Source: Armatimonadota bacterium
GTDB lineage: Bacteria; Sysuimicrobiota; Sysuimicrobiia; Sysuimicrobiales; VGFF01
NCBI GenBank assembly: GCA_016868955.1
Contig: VGFF01000027.1
Location: 1-20,584 of the forward strand
Length of the DNA: 20,584 bases
Direction: 5' to 3'
The notes under the pieces: generated by a model
The model's database searches: none
Told to the model about the DNA's origin: nothing
What the model saw: only the letters and a program-made list of their open reading frames with translations
Program-made: the position numbers and the translations under genes
Shown here: piece after piece, positions 6,315 to 13,751 of the stretch
Layout of the letters: each line of letters opens with the position of its first letter
Position numbering within the stretch: position 1 is the first letter of the stretch

Positions 6315-6938
6315 CTACCGGGAGTAGTACTCGACGATGAGCTGCTCCTGAACCGGAACGTCGATCTCTTCGCGGGCTGGCAGCGCGACGATACGGCCCC
6401 GATTCTGGGTGCCATCGAGCTCCAGCCACGGCGGCGGGCTCTTCGGCCCCCCTTCGAGCAAGATCTTGACGCGGCCGTTCCGGCCGCCACGCGCCGTCAG
6501 CGCGATCGACTGGCCCGGCTTCACCTGGTACGACGGGACCGAAACTTTCTGGCCGTCGACGCTGATGTGGCCGTGGTTGACGATCTGGCGCGCCTCCTTG
6601 CGGGAAGCCGCCAGCCCGAGGCGGTAGACGACGTTGTCGAGCCGCGTCTCGAGCAGCTGCAGCAGGCGCGTGCCGGTGACGCCCTTCGACTTGGCGGCCT
6701 GCTGAAAGTACGTCTTGAATTGGGTTTCGTAGACGCCGTAGATGCGGCGAAGCTTCTGCTTCTCACGCAGCCGGATCGCGAACTCCGAGGACTTCCGACG
6801 ACTGGCGGCGTGCATCCCCGGCGGACTCTGCCGTTTCGCGACGGGGCACTTATCGGTGAAGCACTTGTCGCCTTTCAGGTACAGCTTCATGCCTTCGCGG
6901 CGGCACAGACGGCACACCGCTTCGTGATACCGGCCCAT
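6315..6938 (-). CDS. rpsD: 30S ribosomal protein S4 (zinc-binding type)
   Basis: Primary 16S rRNA-binding protein and nucleator of 30S assembly; in several bacteria it represses its own operon. The 207-residue protein has the N-terminal Cys4 zinc motif (C9, C12, C26, C31), marking the C+ form. It also has the S4 RNA-binding domain around ETRLDNVVYRLGLAASRKEARQIVNHGHI (about 97-125) and the conserved EYYSR C-terminus. GGAGG lies 7 nt before the ATG. The gene is separated from rpsK by 93 bp of hairpin-forming sequence, the longest internal gap in the cluster, which may be a leader for S4 autoregulation. Confidence 0.97.
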   Translation of the reverse strand: MGRYHEAVCRLCRREGMKLYLKGDKCFTDKCPVAKRQSPPGMHAASRRKSSEFAIRLREKQKLRRIYGVYETQFKTYFQQAAKSKGVTGTRLLQLLETRLDNVVYRLGLAASRKEARQIVNHGHISVDGQKVSVPSYQVKPGQSIALTARGGRNGRVKILLEGGPKSPPPWLELDGTQNRGRIVALPAREEIDVPVQEQLIVEYYSR

Positions 6939-6963
6939 GGGGGCTCCTCCTGCTCAGGATCGC

Positions 6964-7009
6964 GCCGGCCATCGACCGGCGACCCCGCCTCTCAGCCTGA
7001 TCGCGGGGT
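6964..7009 (-). promoter_or_regulatory. Structured rpsD leader (two hairpins)
   Basis: The 93-bp rpsK-rpsD gap can form two hairpins on the minus-strand transcript. The first has a 7-bp stem (7003-7009 with 6982-6988) and a 14-nt loop. The second has a 5-bp stem GCCGG/CCGGC (6964-6968 with 6976-6980). They end about 25 nt before the rpsD start, close to its GGAGG. S4 is an autogenous regulator in other bacteria, so a role in control of rpsD is plausible but is inferred only from location. Confidence 0.35.
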
Positions 7010-7031
7010 GTTGCTGTAGGGAGCGCAGCCG

Positions 7032-7421
7032 CTAGACGCGGCGGCGCTTGCGGGGACGGCAGCCGTTGTGCGGTACCGGCGTCTCGTCCTTGATCAGCGT
7101 GATCTCGAGCCCCGCGCCTTGCAGGGATCGGATCGCCGCCTCGCGGCCCGGACCCGGGCCGCGCACGTAGATCTCGATCGCGCGCACGCCATGCTCCATC
7201 GCCTTGCGGGCGGCGGCTTCCGCGGCCAGGCCGGCCGCGAACGGCGTGCCCTTGCGCGCGCCCTTGAATCCTTGCGTGCCGGCACTCGCCCAGGACAACA
7301 CCGCCCCTGTCGGGTCGGTGATGTTCACCTGCGTGTTGTTGAAGCTCGAGCGGATGTGCGCCTGCCCGGCGGGGACGTTCTTCTTTTCCTTGCGCCGAGG
7401 GCGCGCGCCAGTCTTCGCCAT
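7032..7421 (-). CDS. rpsK: 30S ribosomal protein S11
   Basis: S11 forms part of the 30S platform near the mRNA exit and the E-site codon. The 129-residue product carries the family blocks AHIRSSFNNTQVNITDPTG, GFKGARKGTPFAAGLAAE, VRGPGPGREAAIRSL and the terminal HNGCRPRKRRRV. Its length is typical. The ATG has GGGAGGA about 7 nt upstream and follows the rpsM stop by 30 bp in the usual rpsM-rpsK-rpsD order. Confidence 0.97.
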   Translation of the reverse strand: MAKTGARPRRKEKKNVPAGQAHIRSSFNNTQVNITDPTGAVLSWASAGTQGFKGARKGTPFAAGLAAEAAARKAMEHGVRAIEIYVRGPGPGREAAIRSLQGAGLEITLIKDETPVPHNGCRPRKRRRV

Positions 7422-7451
7422 TCCGTCCTCCCGTACGTCGTGGTGACGCGG

Positions 7452-7835
7452 CTACTTCTTCGCGATGACCTTCTTCTTGAGCCCGACGGTCTTCTTCGGG
7501 CCCTTGCGCGTGCGCGCGTTCGTGCGCGTGCGCTGGCCGCGCACCGGCAGACTCTTCTTGTGACGCGACCCGCGGTAGGCACCGATCTCGACGAGACGGC
7601 GGATGCTCATCGCGACGTCGCGCCGCAGGTCGCCTTCGACCTTGTACGTCCGGTCGATGACGTCGCGCAGGCGGGAGACCTCTTCCTCGCTGAGGTTGCG
7701 CACCCGCTTGTCGGACGCGACGTTGGCCGAACGCAGGATGTCGTAGGACCGCGACTGACCGATCCCGTAGATGTACGTCAGCGCTACGTCGACGCGCTTG
7801 TCACGCGGCAGGTCCACACCGGAGATGCGTGCCAT
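7452..7835 (-). CDS. rpsM: 30S ribosomal protein S13
   Basis: S13 sits in the 30S head and contacts the P-site tRNA and the intersubunit bridges. The 127-residue protein starts MARISGVDLPRDKRVDVALTYIYGIG and has the RDVAMSIRRLVEIGAYRG helix-hairpin segment. It ends with a basic tail (RTRTNARTRKGPKKTVGLKKK) that reaches toward the tRNAs. GGGAGGA precedes the ATG. It is the first gene of the alpha block, 24 bp after rpmJ. Confidence 0.97.
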   Translation of the reverse strand: MARISGVDLPRDKRVDVALTYIYGIGQSRSYDILRSANVASDKRVRNLSEEEVSRLRDVIDRTYKVEGDLRRDVAMSIRRLVEIGAYRGSRHKKSLPVRGQRTRTNARTRKGPKKTVGLKKKVIAKK

Positions 7836-7859
7836 TCTCGTCCTCCCGCCGCGGCGCGG

Positions 7860-7973
7860 CTACCCTTGCTTCTGACGATGCTTCGGGTTCTCGCAGATGA
7901 TGCGAACCCGGCCGTGCCGGCGAATGATCTTGCACTTCTCGCAAATCTTCTTGACGGACGCGCGAATCTTCAT
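7860..7973 (-). CDS. rpmJ: 50S ribosomal protein L36 (zinc-binding type)
   Basis: A 37-residue basic protein beginning MKIRASVKKICEKCKIIRR and ending in KHRQKQG. It has the zinc ribbon ligands C11, C14, C27 and H32, so it is the C+ form of L36, a late-assembly protein of the 50S subunit. It is an intact short gene with AGGAGG about 6 nt before the ATG. It lies between infA and rpsM, its usual place. A stable hairpin separates it from infA. Confidence 0.96.
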   Translation of the reverse strand: MKIRASVKKICEKCKIIRRHGRVRIICENPKHRQKQG

Positions 7974-7988
7974 GCCGTCCTCCTAAGG

Positions 7989-8012
7989 CGTCGCGCGCGT
8001 CGGCGCGCGACG
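7989..8012 (-). other. Intercistronic hairpin between infA and rpmJ
   Basis: A perfect 10-bp GC stem (7989-7998 with 8003-8012) with a 4-nt loop begins directly after the infA stop codon and precedes the rpmJ ribosome binding site. No U-run follows, so full termination is unlikely. It may stabilise the upstream mRNA or tune the relative output of infA and the alpha block. Confidence 0.5.
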
Positions 8013-8013
8013 G

Positions 8014-8235
8014 TTACCGATATCGATACGTAATACGACCCCGGGTCGGGTCGTACGGCGACAGTTCCACCTTGACGCGATCGCCGGGCGAGATCCGGAT
8101 GAAGTTGATGCGCATCTTGCCCGAGACGTGCGCCAGGATCCGGTGCCCGCTTTGCATCTCGACGCGAAACATCGCGTTGGGCAGGACCTCGACGACCGTT
8201 CCTTCGACCTCGATGACGTCCTTCTTCGTTGACAT
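8014..8235 (-). CDS. infA: Translation initiation factor IF-1
   Basis: IF-1 binds the ribosomal A site during initiation and assists IF-2 and IF-3. The 73-residue product is a single OB-fold with the family blocks DVIEVEGTVVEVLPNAMFRVE, GHRILAHVSGKMR and ISPGDRVKVELSPYD. Its C-terminus is GRITYRYR. ATG at 8235 gives the normal length; a GTG two codons upstream (8241) is possible but less likely. The Shine-Dalgarno is GGGGTG. It lies 45 bp after map across a relatively AT-rich gap. Confidence 0.97.
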   Translation of the reverse strand: MSTKKDVIEVEGTVVEVLPNAMFRVEMQSGHRILAHVSGKMRINFIRISPGDRVKVELSPYDPTRGRITYRYR

Positions 8236-8277
8236 CCACACCCCGGAGGTCGGTTCGTCGACCTGCCACGAAACTTT

Positions 8278-8283
8278 ATTCTA
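8278..8283 (-). promoter_or_regulatory. Weak candidate -10 box at the map/infA junction
   Basis: The minus strand reads TAGAAT followed by AAAG across the map stop codon, in the only noticeably AT-rich spot of the spc block. It matches the sigma-70 -10 consensus at five of six positions, but the -35 region 16-18 nt upstream has no convincing match. A secondary promoter for infA-rpmJ-rpsM is possible. Confidence 0.15.
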
Positions 8284-9087
8284 CTGCAGAATTCCGTCCG
8301 ACTCCAGCTCGGTCAGGACCTCGTGCCCGCTCTCGGTGACCGCCACAGTGTGCTCGAAATGCGCCGAAGCTTTCCGATCCGCCGTCCGGACGGTCCAGCC
8401 GTCGGGGTCGATCATCGCCCGCCAGGTGCCGACGTTGACCATCGGCTCGATCGCGAAGACCATGCCCGGCCGCATGACCAACCCTTGCCCGCGCCGGCCG
8501 AAGTTCGGGACCTGCGGCTCCTCATGCAAGTTACGACCGAGCCCGTGCCCGGCGTAGTCGCGCACGACCGTGAAACCCTCCGCCTCGACATACGCTTGCA
8601 CCGCTTGGCCCAGGTCGCCGAGCGTCGCGTCCGGACGGACCGTGTCGATGGCGCGCCGCAGCGACGCTTCGGTGACCGCCAACAGGCGGCGCAGCGTCGA
8701 ATGAATCTCGCCGACGGCGACGGTCGCGGCGACGTCTCCGTGAAACCCCTCGACGTAGGCGCCGAGGTCGACGCTGACGACGTCGCCCTCCTTGAGCAAG
8801 CGCGGACCCGGGATGCCATGCACGATCTCATCGTTCACGGACGCGCAGATCGACCCGGTGAACCCGTGGTAGCCCTTGAACGACGGGGCACCACCCATCG
8901 CGCGAATCTCGTGTTCGGCGATGGCGTCGAGGTCGAGCGTCGTCACGTCGGGCGCGACCGCGGCCAGGACACGAGCCAGCGCACGCGCCGCCACGTGACC
9001 GGCCACGCGCATGCGGTCGATCTCCGCCGGCGTCTTCAGGGACGCCGCGATGCGGGGCATCGGCGCTGCGTCCGCCCGTGTCCTCAT
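8281..9087 (-). CDS. map: Methionine aminopeptidase, type I
   Basis: Removes the N-terminal methionine from nascent proteins. The 268-residue protein has the complete pita-bread active site: H90 (substrate pocket, EIVHGIP), and dinuclear metal ligands D107 (SVDLGA), D118 (FHGDVAAT), H181 (GHGLGRNLHEEP), E214 (AIEPM) and E245 (FEHTVAVTE). No N-terminal zinc or SH3 extension is present, so it is the plain bacterial type. The ATG overlaps the adk stop as ATGA with GAGGGAAGGG just upstream, giving an N-terminus about nine residues longer than a second ATG at 9060. The adk-map pairing co-expresses it with SecY and ribosomal proteins. Confidence 0.96.
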   Translation of the reverse strand: MRTRADAAPMPRIAASLKTPAEIDRMRVAGHVAARALARVLAAVAPDVTTLDLDAIAEHEIRAMGGAPSFKGYHGFTGSICASVNDEIVHGIPGPRLLKEGDVVSVDLGAYVEGFHGDVAATVAVGEIHSTLRRLLAVTEASLRRAIDTVRPDATLGDLGQAVQAYVEAEGFTVVRDYAGHGLGRNLHEEPQVPNFGRRGQGLVMRPGMVFAIEPMVNVGTWRAMIDPDGWTVRTADRKASAHFEHTVAVTESGHEVLTELESDGILQ

Positions 9088-9821
9088 GCCCTTCCCTCAC
9101 TCGCGTCCCGCCGCGCGGCGGCGGATTCTCCCGGTGCTACCGTCGTCGACATCGCGTCCATCTCATATCGTTCACCGGCGACGAGATCGAGAATGCACCG
9201 AATCGACCGATCCACCGCGCCGTACTCTTGGTTGCCGTCCACCGCACAGAACACGCCGTGCGCCCGGTAGTATTCCACGAGCGGCGCCGTTTGTACCTCG
9301 TATACGTCGAGCCTCCGATTCACCGTTTCCGGCTTGTCGTCATCGCGCTGAAACAGCGGGCTGCCGTCTACGTCGTCGCGCCCCGGAACCTTCGGCGGAT
9401 GGTACTCCGCATGGTAGATACGTCCCGACTTGGAGATCCAACGGCCGGTCAACCGCCGCACGAGGACGTCGCGCGAAACATCGAACGCCACCACCGCGTC
9501 GATCTTCCGTCCCAATCGCGACAGCATCGCGTCGAGCCCTTCCGCCTGCGGAATCGTGCGCGGAAAGCCATCGAGCACAAAGCCGCCGGCGGCGTCCGGC
9601 TCCTGGAACCGGGCCTCCATGATCCGCAGCATGACGTCGTCGGGAACCAGGTCGCCGCGATCCATGAAGCCCTTCGCCAACCGGCCCAGGTCGCTCGCCG
9701 ATGCTATCGCCGCTCGCAGCATATCGCCGGTGGAGATCTGCGGCCATCCTCGCTCTTCCTCCAGGCGCTTCGCCTGCGTCCCCTTGCCGGCGCCCGGCGG
9801 CCCGAGGAAGATTAAGTTCAC
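9084..9821 (-). CDS. adk: Adenylate kinase
   Basis: Catalyses ATP + AMP to 2 ADP. The 245-residue protein has the P-loop GPPGAGKGT (7-15), the AMP-binding STGDMLR, the DGFPRT motif (84-89) and a long LID domain (about 122-159, GRWISKSGRIYH to LFQRDDDKPETV). The four zinc cysteines found in many Gram-positive LIDs are replaced by Ser and Asp residues, so the LID must be held by polar contacts, as in the E. coli enzyme. The tail after about residue 223 is a non-conserved Ala/Glu/Arg extension. GTG start overlaps the secY stop as GTGA, with AAGGA upstream; it also overlaps map downstream. Confidence 0.96.
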   Translation of the reverse strand: MNLIFLGPPGAGKGTQAKRLEEERGWPQISTGDMLRAAIASASDLGRLAKGFMDRGDLVPDDVMLRIMEARFQEPDAAGGFVLDGFPRTIPQAEGLDAMLSRLGRKIDAVVAFDVSRDVLVRRLTGRWISKSGRIYHAEYHPPKVPGRDDVDGSPLFQRDDDKPETVNRRLDVYEVQTAPLVEYYRAHGVFCAVDGNQEYGAVDRSIRCILDLVAGERYEMDAMSTTVAPGESAAARRDASEGRA

Positions 9822-11104
9822 CGCATGAATCCTTCGTAATGCCGCATCAAGACGTAAGCTTCGAGCTGCTTCATTGTCTCCAGCGCGACCCCGACCACGA
9901 TCAGCAACGAGGTGCCCGCGAGGTACAGCGTCAGGCTGCTGGCGGCGCGGAACAGCAACGGGAAGACGGCGATGAACGCGAGGAACAGCGCGCCGACGAA
10001 AGTCAGGCGCTCGGTGACGCGCAACAGGAAGTCGCTCGTCGGTTTGCCCGGCCGGATGCCGGGGATGAACCCGCCGTGCTTCTTGATGTTCTCGCTGATG
10101 TCATCCGGATCGAACTGGACGGCCGTGTAAAAGTACGTGAACAGGATGATGAGGATCGCGTACAGGACGGTGCCGATCCAGTGCTGGCCCGGCGTCAGCT
10201 GATTCCCGACGTCGACGAGCGGTTGCCAGCGCGTGAACGACGCGATCGTCGCCGGGAACTGCAACACCGAGATCGCGAAGATGATCGGAATGACGCCGGC
10301 CTGGACGATCTTCATCGGAATGTGCGTCGACTGACCGCCCATGAGCCGCCGGCCGACGACCCGCCGCGCATATTGCACGGGGATGCGCCGCGTCGCCTGC
10401 GTGATGAAGATGACGCCGACGATGCTGATCAACACCACCGCGATGTCGACGAGGAATAAGAAGAGCGACGCCGATCCGACTTTGATCGTCGCGATCGTCG
10501 AGGCGATCTGCTGCGGGACGCGGGCGACGATACCGCCGAAGATCAACAGCGACATGCCATTGCCGACACCGTGCTGCGTCATGACCTCACCCAGCCAAGT
10601 GAGGATCATCGAGCCCGTGACGAGCGTCAAGATGATCAGCGCCAAGTTCTGCGGGCTGAAGTCCGAGATCGCCCGCCCCTGGGAGAACGACTGGATCAAC
10701 CCAGTCTGCCCCCATCCCTGCAGCGCCGCCAGCGGAATCGTCATGTACAGCGTGTACCAGCCGATCCGCTTCCGCCCCGCTTCTCCCTCTTCTTGAACCT
10801 GCTTCTTCAAGTTCGGGAACGCGATCTGCACGAGGCTCATGATGATCGACGCCGTGATGTAAGGAATGACGCCGAGCGCGAAGATCGAGAAATTCGACAA
10901 CGCGCCGCCGACGAGCAGATCGAGGAAGCCGAACGCCGTGTTGCGCGTCGCTTGCTCGAACTGCTGCCGGATCGCCTCGACGTTGACGCCAGGCACCGGC
11001 AGGTGCGCGCCCAACCGGAACAGCGCCAGCATCGCGGCCGTAAAGATCAGCCGCCGCCGAAGGTCGGGAATGCGAAACGGATTGGCGATGCCGCCGGGAA
11101 TCAT
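9818..11104 (-). CDS. secY: Protein translocase subunit SecY
   Basis: Central pore of the Sec translocon in the inner membrane. The 428-residue protein has the N-terminal IPDLRRRLIFTAAMLALFRLGAHLPVPGV start, the plug region after the first membrane helix, ten hydrophobic segments, and the conserved cytoplasmic loops (ITQATRRIPVQYARRVVG and FIPGIRPGKPTSDFL) that dock SecA and the ribosome. Its length is standard. ATG overlaps the rplO stop as ATGA. Placement rplO-secY-adk is the canonical spc layout. Confidence 0.97.
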   Translation of the reverse strand: MIPGGIANPFRIPDLRRRLIFTAAMLALFRLGAHLPVPGVNVEAIRQQFEQATRNTAFGFLDLLVGGALSNFSIFALGVIPYITASIIMSLVQIAFPNLKKQVQEEGEAGRKRIGWYTLYMTIPLAALQGWGQTGLIQSFSQGRAISDFSPQNLALIILTLVTGSMILTWLGEVMTQHGVGNGMSLLIFGGIVARVPQQIASTIATIKVGSASLFLFLVDIAVVLISIVGVIFITQATRRIPVQYARRVVGRRLMGGQSTHIPMKIVQAGVIPIIFAISVLQFPATIASFTRWQPLVDVGNQLTPGQHWIGTVLYAILIILFTYFYTAVQFDPDDISENIKKHGGFIPGIRPGKPTSDFLLRVTERLTFVGALFLAFIAVFPLLFRAASSLTLYLAGTSLLIVVGVALETMKQLEAYVLMRHYEGFMR

Positions 11105-11580
11105 ACGAGGACCTCGACCGCCCCGCCCTTCGCTTCGATCGCCGCCTTCGCCGACGCGCTGAAAGCATGCGCCTTGACGGTCAGCGCCTGCTCCAGCGTC
11201 CCCGTGCCGAGGATCTTGATGCGGCCTTCACGGGTGACGAGGCCGGCTTCCCGCAGCACGTCGGGGGTCACCGTCTGACCCGCCTCGAACCGCGTCAGGT
11301 CGCGCAGATTGACGGTCCGGTATCCGAAGCGCACCTTGCCGCCGGTGTGCGAGCTTCCGTAGGCTCGGACGCCGCGTTGAAACGGCATCTTCTTGCCGAT
11401 CGGCGTTTGGCCCCCCTCGAAGCCAGGGCGCGGGCCCTTGCCGCTGCGCGCCTTCTGTCCCTTGGCGCCGCGGCCGGAGTAAGTCCCCTTTCCAGAGCCG
11501 TGTCCACGGCCGACGCGCTTGCTGGTGCGGCGCGAGCCGGTCGCGGGGCGCAACGTACCGATGCGAAGCGCCATCGTCAT
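11101..11580 (-). CDS. rplO: 50S ribosomal protein L15
   Basis: Late-assembly large-subunit protein. The 159-residue product has the glycine- and arginine-rich N-terminal extension typical of L15 (KRVGRGHGSGKGTYSGRGAKGQKAR, then GFEGGQTPIGKKMPFQRG) and the globular C-terminal domain with VKILGTGTL-type wording (RIKILGTGTLEQALTVKAHAFSASA). ATG at 11580 overlaps the rpmD stop as ATGA with AAAGGAAGGG upstream; an ATG two codons downstream is a minor alternative. Confidence 0.96.
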   Translation of the reverse strand: MTMALRIGTLRPATGSRRTSKRVGRGHGSGKGTYSGRGAKGQKARSGKGPRPGFEGGQTPIGKKMPFQRGVRAYGSSHTGGKVRFGYRTVNLRDLTRFEAGQTVTPDVLREAGLVTREGRIKILGTGTLEQALTVKAHAFSASAKAAIEAKGGAVEVLV

Positions 11581-11789
11581 GCCCTTCCTTTCTCATTGTC
11601 CGGCGCGGTGGCCGGCTCGACGCTGACGAGGTGGCCGACCTGCCGCAACAAGCCGTCGAGTTGAGGCCCGGTCGCGCGCACCGTCGACTGCCCGATGCGC
11701 CGCAAGCCCAAAGTAGCCACCCCGCCCCGCTGCGGGTCGGTCGAACCGCTGAGCGAGCGCCGGAGCGTAATGCGAACGTGTTTCGTCAT
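11577..11789 (-). CDS. rpmD: 50S ribosomal protein L30
   Basis: Small 70-residue large-subunit protein with the L30 pattern: VRITLRRSLSGS, LGLRRIGQSTVRATGPQLDGLLRQVGHLVSVE. The last ten residues (ATAPDNEKGR) extend past the usual end of about 60. The frame is open to a GTG at 11810, but GGGAGGT lies inside that extension about 10 nt before ATG 11789, which therefore is the start. Its stop overlaps the rplO start. Confidence 0.95.
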   Translation of the reverse strand: MTKHVRITLRRSLSGSTDPQRGGVATLGLRRIGQSTVRATGPQLDGLLRQVGHLVSVEPATAPDNEKGRA

Positions 11790-11816
11790 GACTGTTGGAC
11801 CTCCCGACACGAAGCG

Positions 11817-12344
11817 CTACGACGCAGCGCCGGCGCGCTCGCCGAGAAGGTCGGCGACGCGCTTGCCGCGCGCGCGCGCGACCTCCGATGGCTGTCGCAG
11901 GCTCTCCAGCCCGACGAGAGTCGCCCGTGCCATGTTGATCGGATTGCTACTCCCGAGCGACTTGGAGAGGATGTCGCGGATGCCCGCGGCTTCGAGCACG
12001 GCGCGCACGGGGCCGCCCGCGATGACGCCCGTCCCCTCGGACGCGGGCTTCAGCATCACCCGCGCGGCGCCGAACTGCGCCACGATGTCGTGCGGGATCG
12101 ACGTGCCGCGGCGCGGCACGCGAAGCAAGCCCTTCTTGGCGTCCTCGATCGCCTTGCGGATCGCGTCGGGAACCTCGGCCGCCTTCCCGAGACCGACCCC
12201 GACGGTTCCCTGCTCATCGCCGACGACGACGAGCGCGGAGAAGTTGAAGCGCTTCGCGCCCTTCGTGACCTTGGCGACGCGATTGATCGCGATCGTCTTC
12301 TCGAAAGTTAGATTGACGTCCTTGGAATCGACGCGCTTGGCCAT
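11817..12344 (-). CDS. rpsE: 30S ribosomal protein S5
   Basis: S5 lies at the mRNA entry channel and influences decoding fidelity. The 175-residue protein has the N-terminal double-stranded RNA-binding-like domain (TFEKTIAINRVAKVTKGAKRF, FSALVVVGDEQGTVGVGLGKA) and the C-terminal domain with GGPVRAVLEAAGIRDILSKSLGSSNPINMARATL. The length is normal. GAGGGGAG precedes the ATG. It lies 11 bp after rplR in spc order. Confidence 0.97.
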   Translation of the reverse strand: MAKRVDSKDVNLTFEKTIAINRVAKVTKGAKRFNFSALVVVGDEQGTVGVGLGKAAEVPDAIRKAIEDAKKGLLRVPRRGTSIPHDIVAQFGAARVMLKPASEGTGVIAGGPVRAVLEAAGIRDILSKSLGSSNPINMARATLVGLESLRQPSEVARARGKRVADLLGERAGAAS

Positions 12345-12355
12345 CTTGCTCCCCT

Positions 12356-12724
12356 CTAGAACTCAAGTCCGCCCTCAAGAGCACCGTCCGCGAGCGCCTT
12401 GACGCGGCCATGGAAAAGATAGCCGCCACGGTCGAAGACGACGGCGGTGACGCCCTTCGCCTTCGCTCGCTCCGCGAGCAACAAGCCAACTTCCTTGCTC
12501 TGGTCGAGCGGACGCTTGCCCGAGATCCGCGCCTTCGCGTCGGGATCCAGCGAGCTGGCCGCGGTCAACGTCGCGCCGCGGCCGTCGTCGATCACCTGGG
12601 CGTAGATGTGCCGGCCGCTGCGGTAGACGCACAGCCGCGGCCGCTCCTCCGAGCCGCGCACCCGCTTGCGGAGCCGCACGTGCCGAACCTTGCGTTCGGC
12701 GTTCTTGTCTGCCTTCGTCTTCAT
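12356..12724 (-). CDS. rplR: 50S ribosomal protein L18
   Basis: Binds 5S rRNA and helps anchor it in the central protuberance. The 122-residue product has the basic N-terminus (KVRHVRLRKRVRGSEERPRLCVYRS), the HIYAQVIDDGRGATLTAASSLD core and the C-terminal VVFDRGGYLFHGRVKALADGALEGGLEF. GGAGGAGCG precedes the ATG. It lies 12 bp after rplF. Confidence 0.97.
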   Translation of the reverse strand: MKTKADKNAERKVRHVRLRKRVRGSEERPRLCVYRSGRHIYAQVIDDGRGATLTAASSLDPDAKARISGKRPLDQSKEVGLLLAERAKAKGVTAVVFDRGGYLFHGRVKALADGALEGGLEF

Positions 12725-12736
12725 CGCGCTCCTCCG

Positions 12737-13291
12737 CTACTTCTTGGCGCCGCCGGTTCGGCCGGCCTTGCCCGCCTTCAGCTTGACGACCTCGCCGGCG
12801 TAGCGAATGCCCTTGCCCTTGTAGGGGTTCGGCTCGCGAATGGCGCGGATCTTGGCGGCCATCTGTCCGACGGCTTCACGGTCGATCCCGACGACCGACA
12901 CGCGGTTCGGCTGCGGCACCTCGAACGAGATGCCCGCCGGCGCCTTGACCTCAACCGGGTGGGAGTAACCGACCTGCAACACGAGGTTCGTGCCCTGCTT
13001 CTGGGCGCGGTAGCCAGTACCGTGCAGCTCCAGATCGATCGTGAAGCCGCTCGTCACGCCCTTGACCATGTTGGCGAGCAGCGCGCGAGACAGTCCGTGC
13101 AACGCGCGGTGATGACGCAGATCCGTCGGCCGGCGCACGACGACGCTGCCGTTGTCCACCTCGAAGGTCATGTCGGGGTGAAAATCCCGGTCCAGGTTGC
13201 CCTTCGGGCCCTTGACCGAGACGCGCGCTCCCGCGACCTTGACGTCTACCCCTTTGGGCACCGCGACCGGCGCCCTCCCGATCCGACTCAT
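12737..13291 (-). CDS. rplF: 50S ribosomal protein L6
   Basis: Large-subunit protein near the factor-binding centre. The 184-residue protein starts MSRIGRAPVAVPKGV and has two homologous L6 domains. The second ends with the signature EPNPYKGKGIRYAGEVVKLKAGKAG, the segment that contacts the sarcin-ricin loop area. AGGAGA lies about 8 nt before the ATG. It follows rpsH by 28 bp. Confidence 0.97.
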   Translation of the reverse strand: MSRIGRAPVAVPKGVDVKVAGARVSVKGPKGNLDRDFHPDMTFEVDNGSVVVRRPTDLRHHRALHGLSRALLANMVKGVTSGFTIDLELHGTGYRAQKQGTNLVLQVGYSHPVEVKAPAGISFEVPQPNRVSVVGIDREAVGQMAAKIRAIREPNPYKGKGIRYAGEVVKLKAGKAGRTGGAKK

Positions 13292-13319
13292 GACGATGTC
13301 TCCTATCGCGCGCTACGCG

Positions 13320-13724
13320 CTACCACGCGTAGCAGATGACCTCGCCGCCGACGCCGGCGGCGCGGGCCTGCTTGTCGGTCATGATCCCCTTCGACGTCGT
13401 CAGGATCGCGACGCCCAATCCGGCTTGCACGCGGGGAATCCGGCCGCGCTTGGCGTAGACGCGCAGCCCCGACTTACTGATCCGCTGGATCCCCATCAGG
13501 ACGCGGTCCTTGCGTGGACCGTAGCGCAGGTTGACGCGGATCGAGCCTTGGTTCCCCTTGACGGGCGTCACCTTGAAGTCCGCGATGAATCCTTCGTCCT
13601 TCAGGATCCGCAGGATCTCTTGCTTCACCTTCGACGCCGGCATCATCACGTGGTCGTGGCCGGCGCGATTGGCGTTCCGAATCCTCGTCAACATGTCCGC
13701 GATCGGGTCTGTGATCGTCCCCAT
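13320..13724 (-). CDS. rpsH: 30S ribosomal protein S8
   Basis: S8 binds helix 21 of 16S rRNA and, in E. coli, represses the spc operon by binding at the rplE leader. The 134-residue product begins MGTITDPIADMLTRIRNANRAGHDHV and ends with the conserved GLGVAILTTSKGIMTDKQARAAGVGGEVICYAW. GGAGGA precedes the ATG. It lies 27 bp after rpsN. Confidence 0.97.
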   Translation of the reverse strand: MGTITDPIADMLTRIRNANRAGHDHVMMPASKVKQEILRILKDEGFIADFKVTPVKGNQGSIRVNLRYGPRKDRVLMGIQRISKSGLRVYAKRGRIPRVQAGLGVAILTTSKGIMTDKQARAAGVGGEVICYAW

Positions 13725-13751
13725 TCCGTATCCTCCGGTCGTGGCGCGGCG

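Noticed and set aside
6293..6490. N-terminal extension of RpoA over rpsD
   Set aside because: No similarity to alpha subunits; ATG 6292 has a good ribosome binding site and the family N-terminus.
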